Source: SIG587 sp045531585
GTDB lineage: Bacteria; Bacillota; Clostridia; Oscillospirales; Acutalibacteraceae
Reading direction: 5' to 3'
Length of the DNA: 64,000 nt
Assembly: GCA_045531585.1 (NCBI GenBank)
Contig: JAZSEH010000022.1
Location: 43,764-107,763 of the forward strand
Shown here: positions 52,054-60,302 of the stretch, one piece after another
Numbering within the stretch: position 1 is the stretch's first letter
Layout of the letters: the number at the start of each line of letters is the position of its first letter
Notes under the pieces: generated by a model
The model's database searches: none
What the model was told of the DNA's origin: nothing
What the model saw: the letters and a program-made list of their open reading frames with translations, nothing else
Made by a program: the position numbers and the translations under genes

Positions 52054-53058
52054 TTAGCCTGTTATTCCGACTCTGTCTATTGATTTTACAAACTTACGCT
52101 GTAAAATAACGTACATAATAAGTACGGGGGTGATGAACAACAGACAGCAAGCCATAACCACCGAGCCGCTTATTGTGTTCATAAGAGAGCCGTTCAGGTT
52201 GCCGCCTAATGAGGATAGCAGGCTTGGCAGGTTTGCAAGGGCAACGGCCAAGGGCTGATTATCGGTCATATACATAGCGGCAAGATAATAATCGTTCCAA
52301 TGCCATACTATAGAGAAAATGGTTACGGTGAGGAAAACAACACCTGAGGAGGGAACGGCTATACGCAGGAAGGTTTTTATGGGACCTGCACCGTCAATCC
52401 AGGCGGCCTCCTCCAGCTCCTTAGGAAGGCCCTTAAAGAACTGAATATATATGAATATCATAATACCGGAACGAAGGCCCACGCCGAATATTGAAGGCAG
52501 ATAGAAGGAAAAGGGTGTATCTAATATACTGGGTCTGATATCGGTGCCCACCGCTTTTCCGATAAGTCCTAAAATTCCTGCAAAATCCAAATGGGCAAAG
52601 TTCATCATTGTGGGGATAACTATCATCTGTGAAGGCACAACAATGGTGAATATAAGCAGTACCATAAGCAGTTTTTTCAGCTTGAAATCAAAACGGGCAA
52701 GGCCGTATGCCACAACGGAACAGCTTACAATTTCTATTGCCGCACTAACTATCTCAACAAGGAGAGTGTTTTTAAGGCGTTCAAAATACCTTATTTTCTC
52801 AACGGCGGTTGCATAGTTTTCCCAGGCAAAGGTACGGGGTATCCAAACGATACTTGGGTCGGTATATGACTCTCTGTCACGAAGGGCAGTAACAATCATA
52901 AACAGTAGTGGATACAAAACTATGTAGCCTACCGCTACAAGTAGAACTATACGGAACAGTGAAAAAAGCAATGCCGCCGCTTTTTTCTTTGCCTTATATT
53001 TAATAAGGCGTGAGGGCTGATTGAAATTGAAGTTTAAAAGCTTTTTAATTTTTTCCAT
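52054..53058 (-). CDS. Carbohydrate ABC transporter permease (CUT1, MalG-type)
   Basis: A 334-aa permease of the CUT1 family. It has a long basic N-terminal tail, then six hydrophobic helices. The loop with ELEEAAWIDGAGPIKTFLRI is the EAA motif that contacts the ABC ATPase. The ATG at 53058 follows GGAGGG. It is the last gene of the cluster, 13 bp after its partner permease. With that gene it forms the second permease pair of the cluster. The substrate is unknown. Confidence 0.9.
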   Translation of the reverse strand: MEKIKKLLNFNFNQPSRLIKYKAKKKAAALLFSLFRIVLLVAVGYIVLYPLLFMIVTALRDRESYTDPSIVWIPRTFAWENYATAVEKIRYFERLKNTLLVEIVSAAIEIVSCSVVAYGLARFDFKLKKLLMVLLIFTIVVPSQMIVIPTMMNFAHLDFAGILGLIGKAVGTDIRPSILDTPFSFYLPSIFGVGLRSGIMIFIYIQFFKGLPKELEEAAWIDGAGPIKTFLRIAVPSSGVVFLTVTIFSIVWHWNDYYLAAMYMTDNQPLAVALANLPSLLSSLGGNLNGSLMNTISGSVVMACCLLFITPVLIMYVILQRKFVKSIDRVGITG

Positions 53059-53071
53059 GCTCTTGCCCTCC

Positions 53072-53971
53072 TTATTCCCAGCGTCTGGCGCAGAACCTGT
53101 GATAAAGGAACACAAGTGCGCCCATTATTACGCCGATAATAATAAAGTATACCCAGAGCATTGCGGAGGCCTGACCATATTCCTGCTGCTGCATAAAATT
53201 ATAGGATTGCTTCATAACCGCATCGGTTTTAGCCGTGATAAGCTCAACCATAGTAAATACCGCCACAAGTATGGTAACACGGGAAAGCATTGGGAAGGTT
53301 ATAAACCAGAATTCCTCCCACTTGGTGGCTCCTTCAACCTTAGCAACCTCATAAAGAAGGTCGGGGATAGCCTGCATACCGGATATCCAGAGAACTATTT
53401 GTATACCACAGCTCCAAACAAGGTTCATTATTGCACTGATTACTTTATTGATATACTCACTTATGGTAGCGGGAAGCCCCAACCAATCAATAACGGTACC
53501 AACGCTTATCATACTGTCACGCACCGAGGTATCGGTACCTGCAGAGGAGATATCGGATGTGGTTGCTTTAAATATAAGTTCCATAACAACGCCTGAGGCG
53601 ATGATAACAGGCAGGAAGTAAAGGGCACGGAAGAAAACACGTCCCTTAAACTCCTGATTAAGCAGGATACCAAGTATCAGCGACAGAATAAGGATAAGAG
53701 GAAAGGAGTAGGCAAAGTTTGAAAGGCTTTTACCAAGGTTATTGGTATAGCTACCCTCCTTGGTTAAAACGTAAATATAGTTTTCAAACCCTAAAAACTG
53801 TGTGTCAAGACCGCCTACCCTTAGCTCAACATCGGAAAAGGAATATATTATTGACTGAATAAGGGGCAACAGGAAGAACAGCACCACTCCGATAAGCCAC
53901 GGAAGTGAGAACATAAAGCCGTAACGGGATTTAAGATGCTCTATACTGCGTTGTTTTTTAAGCTTACTCAC
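53072..53971 (-). CDS. Carbohydrate ABC transporter permease (CUT1, MalF-type)
   Basis: A 299-aa permease with six hydrophobic helices. FSLPWLIGVVLFFLLPLIQS is the first helix, and QFLGFENYIYVL is the typical MsmF/LplB-like loop. The EAA region is LLYEVAKVEGATKWEEFWFI. It starts with GTG at 53971, overlapping the stop of the DUF5696 gene by 4 bp (GTGA), with GGAGGTG upstream. The overlap ties its translation to that lipoprotein, so the DUF5696 protein probably works with this permease pair. Confidence 0.9.
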   Translation of the reverse strand: MSKLKKQRSIEHLKSRYGFMFSLPWLIGVVLFFLLPLIQSIIYSFSDVELRVGGLDTQFLGFENYIYVLTKEGSYTNNLGKSLSNFAYSFPLILILSLILGILLNQEFKGRVFFRALYFLPVIIASGVVMELIFKATTSDISSAGTDTSVRDSMISVGTVIDWLGLPATISEYINKVISAIMNLVWSCGIQIVLWISGMQAIPDLLYEVAKVEGATKWEEFWFITFPMLSRVTILVAVFTMVELITAKTDAVMKQSYNFMQQQEYGQASAMLWVYFIIIGVIMGALVFLYHRFCARRWE

Positions 53972-56229
53972 TGCTGTTCACCTCCTGTAGTGTAGATGTA
54001 GGACATAGGCTCAACCGTACCTGCAGGTGTGGTTGCCGCCTTTGTGGAATAGTTTACGTATACCTTTACACCGTTGTCAAAGGTGGTTGCACGCAGTGTA
54101 TCGGAAAGAATTTCGTGATTGGTTATTGCCGCACCGGAAATAGCGCTGTAGTAATCCTTATGTTGGGCAACCGTTTCGGTTATAAGGCCCTTAACAACCG
54201 AGTAGTTACTGCCGAAGTAGCGCACGTCGGAGCTGGAAATAACGTCGTTTGAATAGTTATAGGAAAGGGCAAAGGTAAGACCTACGCCTGCCTCTACGGA
54301 AGCCAGTATATCCTTTTGATCCTCACCCGAGGTGGTAAGCGTGGTGCTTGCCATGGGAACACTGCCCTTGAATACAATCTGATAGAAAGGAATATCCTCA
54401 TCATAGAGATCATAGCGAGAGGAATCCAACGGAACGTCAAACACGTAATCGGCCTGTGCGGCGGCATAAGCGTTGGCGTCACTAACCATAATGCTCATTC
54501 CCTGCTCACGCAGACGCTTGAATTCTGCAGTAACCTGATTTGCCATTTGACCCTTAGCATAGTATTCCTGATGGTCGTGATCGGAATAGGCTATTTTGCC
54601 AAGGGTACTTAGTGATACGCCGCCAAGTCCCATAGCTTTGGCCGACTTAACGGTTTTATCAAGAATTTCAGGAATAAGGCTGCGACTAAGCATTGTAAAG
54701 GTACTTGAGTTATTCCAGCCCCTGCCGGAGGAGTCAAGTGTACCGGAGCGCATATGGTAATAATAAAGGGTTATGGCTCTGCCACTGGTAGCCTTGGCAC
54801 TTTCCCTGCCCTTCTTAGCGGCGGAGGAATTTTTCTTAAACTGCAGGATATCGTAATCCATATAAAGTTGAACGCCGTTTTCCTCACAGTAGGCGGCAAG
54901 TGCCTTCATATCCTTCTTTTTTCCTATGGCTTTATTGAGCTTAAAGTTTCCTGCAACCTTGCCTATTTCAAGGCCGCTTTCACCAAAGCCTGAAAGCTGT
55001 ACCGCGGCCTTTATACCTGTAGCCTTGGTAAGCTCCTCTATCATAAGCTGAGCCTGTTTTACGGTGGTGGTAGCAAAAACCTTATCATAGGGAACACCTA
55101 AAACCGACTGAGTAACATTGGTTCCGCCCAGCATCTGGAGGTTGAGCATACTCTCCTCCTTAACGCTTTCATAGGCGCCGTTTTTCTTAAGATACTCCCT
55201 GTATACCTTAGCCATACCAACGTAGTCGGCATCCTCATCGTAAATGGGATAGAAGCCTACGCTCATAGGATTGGAGGTATATTCCTCAGAGTAAAGAAGT
55301 CGAGTGCCCGTACCGTTGGCAAGGGGAAGCACGTCGTAGCTTCTAAGCTCAAAATCAGCACTAACAGAGGCGTAACCAATATTTACGTTACCGGATCTTA
55401 CGTTTACAAGGGCCGCTTCGGCACCCTCCTCAATTATAGCGGTAATGCCTCGGTTACCACTCTTCATACCGTATACGGGAAGTCTTACCTTTCCTGTATA
55501 CGTTTTAAAGGTATTGTTGTCGGGACGTCTTGCATCGGTACCGTACATTTCCTCGGTTATGGTTATAACGTCATCAGTAGCGGTGCCGCTATGAACAAGG
55601 GCACCCGAGCCTGAGGGTACAAAAAGATAACTATCCTCAGTTGCATTGGGAACGGAGCAGAAGAAGGGAGCAACCGATATGGAAATAAGCTTATAGGTAT
55701 CGCCCTCGGTTATCTTCTTGGGGTCGATGGTCATAAGCAGGCTATCCTCACGCAGGGTGTAATCCACCGTGATGGAGAATTGCTCCTTCTCAAAATGATA
55801 TGTGATGCTGAGACCGTTTTCTATCTTCTCAACCTCAAAATCATTTTTCTTAACACTTCCGTTATAGCCCAAAACCGAGTCGGTTACGAACTTAAGAGTA
55901 TCACGGTAGGTAATAAAAATTGGGGAAAGTATCTGAGGGTGGTTATTTATCTCATAACCGTCCTCATCATACTTCTTTTCAAAGGACTGGTAGGGCTGAT
56001 AACTCCAAGGAACATTCTTTTCTTTATCAAAAAGAACTACACGTCTTTCTTCTTTATCCCACTTCAATGTATACCTGTCGTTCTCGGCCGCGGTAAAACT
56101 TGCAGGGGATTTTTTGTCAAAATCCTCATTAAAGGGAGCGGGACCAACCGCCGCAGTGCCTGAGCAACCGCTAAGCAGAGAAAGTATAACAAGAACAGAC
56201 AAGCATATAGATATTATTCTTTTTTTCAT
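53968..56229 (-). CDS. DUF5696 family lipoprotein
   Basis: A 753-aa lipoprotein (lipobox LLSGC, Cys22) assigned to the DUF5696 group by its overall pattern and context. An N-terminal beta-rich domain (about residues 35-350) contains DKEKNVPWSYQPYQSF, VAPFFCSVPNA and FVPSGSGALV. It is followed by a region that looks like a TIM barrel (about 370-680): GIKAAVQLSGFGESGLE, ALAAYCEENGVQLYMDYDIL, AKAMGLGGVSLSTLG and QGMSIMVSDANAYAAA. That layout resembles sugar-acting glycosidases, but no catalytic residues can be assigned with confidence. It lies between a Yip1-domain gene and a permease pair, and is likely a surface glycan-handling protein. Confidence 0.75.
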   Translation of the reverse strand: MKKRIISICLSVLVILSLLSGCSGTAAVGPAPFNEDFDKKSPASFTAAENDRYTLKWDKEERRVVLFDKEKNVPWSYQPYQSFEKKYDEDGYEINNHPQILSPIFITYRDTLKFVTDSVLGYNGSVKKNDFEVEKIENGLSITYHFEKEQFSITVDYTLREDSLLMTIDPKKITEGDTYKLISISVAPFFCSVPNATEDSYLFVPSGSGALVHSGTATDDVITITEEMYGTDARRPDNNTFKTYTGKVRLPVYGMKSGNRGITAIIEEGAEAALVNVRSGNVNIGYASVSADFELRSYDVLPLANGTGTRLLYSEEYTSNPMSVGFYPIYDEDADYVGMAKVYREYLKKNGAYESVKEESMLNLQMLGGTNVTQSVLGVPYDKVFATTTVKQAQLMIEELTKATGIKAAVQLSGFGESGLEIGKVAGNFKLNKAIGKKKDMKALAAYCEENGVQLYMDYDILQFKKNSSAAKKGRESAKATSGRAITLYYYHMRSGTLDSSGRGWNNSSTFTMLSRSLIPEILDKTVKSAKAMGLGGVSLSTLGKIAYSDHDHQEYYAKGQMANQVTAEFKRLREQGMSIMVSDANAYAAAQADYVFDVPLDSSRYDLYDEDIPFYQIVFKGSVPMASTTLTTSGEDQKDILASVEAGVGLTFALSYNYSNDVISSSDVRYFGSNYSVVKGLITETVAQHKDYYSAISGAAITNHEILSDTLRATTFDNGVKVYVNYSTKAATTPAGTVEPMSYIYTTGGEQQ

Positions 56230-56243
56230 CTTATCTGTCCTTT

Positions 56244-58358
56244 CTATCTAAATATTATTTCGTTATACACAGTGCTTATAAATGCTAAGAACTGCTGAAC
56301 AAGAATTATTATAAGCACACCTACGAATATAACTATTGCTATACCAAGGAAGGTAAGCAAAGCAGTAAACACAAATCTTCCAAAGGAGAAATCGTGAATA
56401 ATTATGCTTCCCATAATTATCATAACAATGGAGTAAAGCTGGAGCACCGTCATAATAACCGACATAAATGCCGCTTCCTCGGGAACGAGAAAATGGGTAA
56501 GTATGGTGTAGGCAAAATTACCTACTATCATAGGCATAAGACTGTAGGTTACTACTGTAAATATCTCCTTAGCCTTACCTATACCACCAAACAACGAGCA
56601 GACTGCCCAGTTGGTTACGGTCCACAGCACTACAAGACCAACAGTACGGAGCAGCAGCAGAATTGAGTTAAAGGAGCCTGTGTTACCACTCACGAAAACA
56701 AAGCTTCCGAACATTTGCTGCGTTGCCGCCGAGATATAGAACAAAGCCAGTGCAACAAGCCCCCACTTTGTGCTGGTAAGTTTTTTCTGCTTAATATCGG
56801 TAAATACCGCCGCAGGATGGAAGGTGGCCTGAAGGAACAGCTTTGTTTTTTCACTCTTTACAAGTTTAACATCCTTCTTTTTAAGGTACCTGAGGCCAAG
56901 CCACATAAGAACTATTACCGCAATAGCCAGAACAAATATCCAGGTAAAGTTTTTACGAAGGAACTTTGTTCTTACCTGAGTAAAGGCCTGTGAGTAGGTT
57001 TTCCTGTCATAAGCGGTTTTGGCTATCTCCATAGCCTTTTCGTATTCGCCCTCGGTATAGGCGGCCTTTGCAAGGCCTATATATGCCAGCTGGTTGTTGG
57101 AGTCGGCAACGTTTACCTCCTCCCAGCCTGCCTTGGCGCCTAAATAGTCGCCGTCAAGGGTCTTTCGCTGAAGGGCTTTAAGGTTTTTACCGTAATCGTT
57201 ACATTCAAATACGGTAATGGTGTTCTTTGAACCATCGGTAACTATAACGTCGTCACCCTTAAGGTCAATAGCGGTAATACGCTGGAAGCTACCCTCCTGA
57301 CGGCCGTAGTCCCAGCCGCCGCCAAAGGCGCAAATCATATTACACTCGCTATCGTACAGATATATACGGCTGAAGGTAGTATCATAAACATAGATAAAAC
57401 CGTAATCATCAACTGCAAGGCCGGCAATATCCTGTGTGCCGCCAAGCAGCGCCTTTTCACCAAAGGCTACACCATCGGAAGGCAGAATGTTGGAGCCGCC
57501 GGGGCTTAGCATTTTTACAACACCGTTTTGCAGCTTGTTTGCACCCGTTTTACCTGTTGCGGTGTAGATAAAGTTATCCTTATCCACATACATATCGGTG
57601 AACTGGTATGGTAGCTTGCTTATCTGTTGGGCACGCTTCTCATTTGTCATTGTAAGCTTTTCCCAAAGCTTTGCCAACGCAGCCGCAAGACCTGTTTCAA
57701 CGGTATTTGCACCGTAGAAGCTTAAGAACTCACCCTCGGGAGAGTATAGAATTGCACCGTAATAGCTACCGTCACTCAGCACGTAAGTATAGCCTGTATT
57801 ATCAACAGTAAGCTTTAAGGGAGCAAATATAAAATCATCGGGAATAAGGGGTGAATCGGGAAGGGTTAATATGTTAACAAGGGTTCCTTCCTTATCACAT
57901 ACAAGCACACGGGCATTTGAGGTATCAGCAATATATACGTTGCCGTTTTTAGCAACAAACAGACCCTTTGCACCTGTAAAGGTATATTCTCCAACAGAGG
58001 AGATTTCTTTATAAAGCTTATATTCATTATCCAGAACAATTACCCTTGAGGTCTCACCGTCAAGCGCAAAGGTAAAGCCTTCGTCGGATACGCTAACATC
58101 GGAAAGGGATTTAAAATCTGCTACCCCAAGAGATTTAGCGTCGAACACCTTAGGGGTTGAATAGAGGGGTTTGGTATAAACGGCCTCAAAATCGGAGCCG
58201 GTGTTCCAATAGGTATAGGTCTCATAAGGAATATTTCCGTGGTCGGAATAAACTGTAGAGGTTGCGGCGCTTGCGCTAAGTGTTCCGCACAGCATTATAA
58301 GGCTGAGTGCAAGACAGCAAGCAATTTTAAGCAGGGATTTTATTTTCATTTTCATCAT
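56244..58358 (-). CDS. Propeller-TPR-Yip1 domain membrane protein
   Basis: A 704-aa protein with an unusual domain order. A signal peptide (cleavage after SASAA) is followed by a beta-propeller of NHL-like repeats, about residues 45-390 (GLFVAKNGNVYIADTSNARV, LTVDNTGYTYVLSDG, MYVDKDNFIYTATGK, LAVDDYGFIYVYDTTFSRIY in part). A short TPR-like segment (YIGLAKAAYTEGEYEKAMEIA) comes next, then a transmembrane helix near residue 475. A C-terminal Yip1-family domain (TFHPAAVFTDIKQKK, then five helices) completes it. Propeller and TPR would lie outside, Yip1 in the membrane. The gene is between two sugar permease sets. Function unknown; a scaffold or sensor for the transporters is a guess. A start at 58355 or 58349 is also possible. 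Confidence 0.8.
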   Translation of the reverse strand: MMKMKIKSLLKIACCLALSLIMLCGTLSASAATSTVYSDHGNIPYETYTYWNTGSDFEAVYTKPLYSTPKVFDAKSLGVADFKSLSDVSVSDEGFTFALDGETSRVIVLDNEYKLYKEISSVGEYTFTGAKGLFVAKNGNVYIADTSNARVLVCDKEGTLVNILTLPDSPLIPDDFIFAPLKLTVDNTGYTYVLSDGSYYGAILYSPEGEFLSFYGANTVETGLAAALAKLWEKLTMTNEKRAQQISKLPYQFTDMYVDKDNFIYTATGKTGANKLQNGVVKMLSPGGSNILPSDGVAFGEKALLGGTQDIAGLAVDDYGFIYVYDTTFSRIYLYDSECNMICAFGGGWDYGRQEGSFQRITAIDLKGDDVIVTDGSKNTITVFECNDYGKNLKALQRKTLDGDYLGAKAGWEEVNVADSNNQLAYIGLAKAAYTEGEYEKAMEIAKTAYDRKTYSQAFTQVRTKFLRKNFTWIFVLAIAVIVLMWLGLRYLKKKDVKLVKSEKTKLFLQATFHPAAVFTDIKQKKLTSTKWGLVALALFYISAATQQMFGSFVFVSGNTGSFNSILLLLRTVGLVVLWTVTNWAVCSLFGGIGKAKEIFTVVTYSLMPMIVGNFAYTILTHFLVPEEAAFMSVIMTVLQLYSIVMIIMGSIIIHDFSFGRFVFTALLTFLGIAIVIFVGVLIIILVQQFLAFISTVYNEIIFR

Positions 58359-58367
58359 AACTCCTCC

Positions 58368-59309
58368 CTACTCCTTAATACCGGCGCTGCTCATAGCCTC
58401 AATAACGTTGCTTTGGGAAATGAGGTATACAAGTATTGGCGGTATCATCATAATAACCGTAACAGCCATGGCGCTACCCTGACGGGCAATACCACCGGCC
58501 GTAATCTGCGACATAATGGTGGGCAGAGTTTTAAGTGACTCGTTAAATATTGTGTCGGTGGGAACGGCGGCCCAAACGTCACGGAAGCCGAACAGGGTAA
58601 GTGTTAACCATGAGGGCTTAACTATGGGCATTACTATCTGCCAGAATACGCGGAAGGGACCTGCGCCGTCAATCTCCGCTGCCTCCATAAGGGCATCAGG
58701 CAGAGCGCCCTCCATATACTGCTTCATAAGGAATACACCCATTGTGGTGGCTATGTAGGGCAGTATCATAACAACGTAGGTATCTATTATTCCAAGCCAG
58801 GAATAGATAAGGTACTGGGGTACGCCAAGGGTGGTACCGTTAAAGAGAAGTGCCAGCTGAACAACGGTGAAGAATACCTTTTTACCCTTTATCTTGGATT
58901 TTGAAAGGGTAAAGGCCGCCATTGCGGCTATTACAACGTACAGCACGGTTGAAACTATGGTTACAAACAGGCTGTTGAATATGTAACGGGAAAGGGGTAT
59001 TCTCAGGTTTGAAAGCAGTCCCGGCAGAGCCATATAGTTCTCCACGGTAGGGCGAACTACGTAGAAGGGCGGCGGGAATATAAGCAGCTCCTCAAGGGGC
59101 TTGAAGGAGGTTATTATACTGTAATAAAGGGGCAGTACCGAGAAAGCGCCAAAGGCTACAAGAAACAGTATGTAAAAGAAGTTACCTGCCTTACTGCGGG
59201 TGAAGCGCCTTGTCTGGTTTACCTTGGAAACCTTAAGTCGGGCGAGCTTTCTTTTCTCTGCACGTTGCTGACGCTTATACTCAGCATCAGCGGTTTTTGC
59301 TATTGCCAT
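58368..59309 (-). CDS. Carbohydrate ABC transporter permease (CUT1, MalG-type)
   Basis: A 313-aa permease. It has a strongly basic N-terminal tail of about 45 residues and six hydrophobic helices; the EAA motif is ALMEAAEIDGAGPFRVFWQI. The ATG at 59309 is favoured. A GTG at 59321 directly abuts the AAGGAGG site and is unlikely. It is 18 bp after its partner permease, forming the first pair, presumably served by the large solute-binding protein. Confidence 0.9.
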   Translation of the reverse strand: MAIAKTADAEYKRQQRAEKRKLARLKVSKVNQTRRFTRSKAGNFFYILFLVAFGAFSVLPLYYSIITSFKPLEELLIFPPPFYVVRPTVENYMALPGLLSNLRIPLSRYIFNSLFVTIVSTVLYVVIAAMAAFTLSKSKIKGKKVFFTVVQLALLFNGTTLGVPQYLIYSWLGIIDTYVVMILPYIATTMGVFLMKQYMEGALPDALMEAAEIDGAGPFRVFWQIVMPIVKPSWLTLTLFGFRDVWAAVPTDTIFNESLKTLPTIMSQITAGGIARQGSAMAVTVIMMIPPILVYLISQSNVIEAMSSAGIKE

Positions 59310-59327
59310 TATCTTCTTCACCCTCCT

Positions 59328-60242
59328 TTACTTTCCGGTTGAATTAAGTAGTTTAACTATCAGCTTTCGTGTTAAGAACATAAGCAGGAACAGGAATACT
59401 GAAAGTGCTGATGCGTAACCCATTTCATATCTTACGGTACCAACGTCACCTATATGGGAAACAAGGGTATCCGCCGCGTGACCCGTACTTGGGTAGCCTG
59501 CAAGGGTTACCGCTACGCTGCTTATGGAAAAGGCCGAAGCTATCTGCATAACCGCACTGAACAGTAGCATATGTGACATACTGGGCAGGGTTATATACCA
59601 AAGCTCCTGCCAACGGTTTCTTACACCGTCTATGGCGCCGGCCTCAAACATATCCGAATTTATATTCTGCAGACCTGAGATGTTAGCTAAGAAGGAAACA
59701 CCCATACTCTGCCAAAGCTGTACTATTATTACTATGGTGGGTATATATTTTGCTGTCTTAAGCCAGGCTATCGGCTCGGATATCATTCCCATAGACAGCA
59801 GAAGGCTGTTTACGTAGCCGTAACTATCTGCCGAGAAGGCAGTCTGCCATATAAACATACCGCCGCCCACAAGGGCAGGTGCATAGAACATAAAGGAAAG
59901 CACCGTTCTTACACCGGGGCGGAATTCGTTTATGAACCAAGCCAGCACAAAGGAAAGCAGGAAGCCTATTGGTCCTGTTACTATTGCAAACAGTATTGTG
60001 TTCTTTATTACCGTGCCGAAGGTATCGTCATCCACGAACATTCGCGCATAGTTTTCCACCCCGATAAACTCAGGTAAGCGGATCATATCAAAATCGAAAA
60101 AGCTGAGCACTATGGAGGACAGCACCGGCAGCACTGTAAAGGTAAAAAACATCAGTGCAAACGGAAACAGCAGCGCATAGTACGGCGCGTTCTTTTTTCT
60201 TAGCATCTTAGCACGCGCCTTTGCCCTTTCATCCTTTTTCAT
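59328..60242 (-). CDS. Carbohydrate ABC transporter permease (CUT1, MalF-type)
   Basis: A 304-aa permease. A basic N terminus (ERAKARAKMLRKKNAPYYA) is followed by six hydrophobic helices. EFIGVENYARMFVDD is the usual periplasmic-side loop, and the EAA-type segment is MFEAGAIDGVRNRWQELWYI. The ATG follows GGAGGTAACAAT. It is the second gene of the cluster, 60 bp after the solute-binding protein gene, the normal SBP-permease-permease order of CUT1 systems. Confidence 0.92.
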   Translation of the reverse strand: MKKDERAKARAKMLRKKNAPYYALLFPFALMFFTFTVLPVLSSIVLSFFDFDMIRLPEFIGVENYARMFVDDDTFGTVIKNTILFAIVTGPIGFLLSFVLAWFINEFRPGVRTVLSFMFYAPALVGGGMFIWQTAFSADSYGYVNSLLLSMGMISEPIAWLKTAKYIPTIVIIVQLWQSMGVSFLANISGLQNINSDMFEAGAIDGVRNRWQELWYITLPSMSHMLLFSAVMQIASAFSISSVAVTLAGYPSTGHAADTLVSHIGDVGTVRYEMGYASALSVFLFLLMFLTRKLIVKLLNSTGK

Positions 60243-60302
60243 ATTGTTACCTCCGGTCGTTTGTTTTTAAGTGGGGCGATGCGGGCACCGCCCATTTGAG
60301 TA

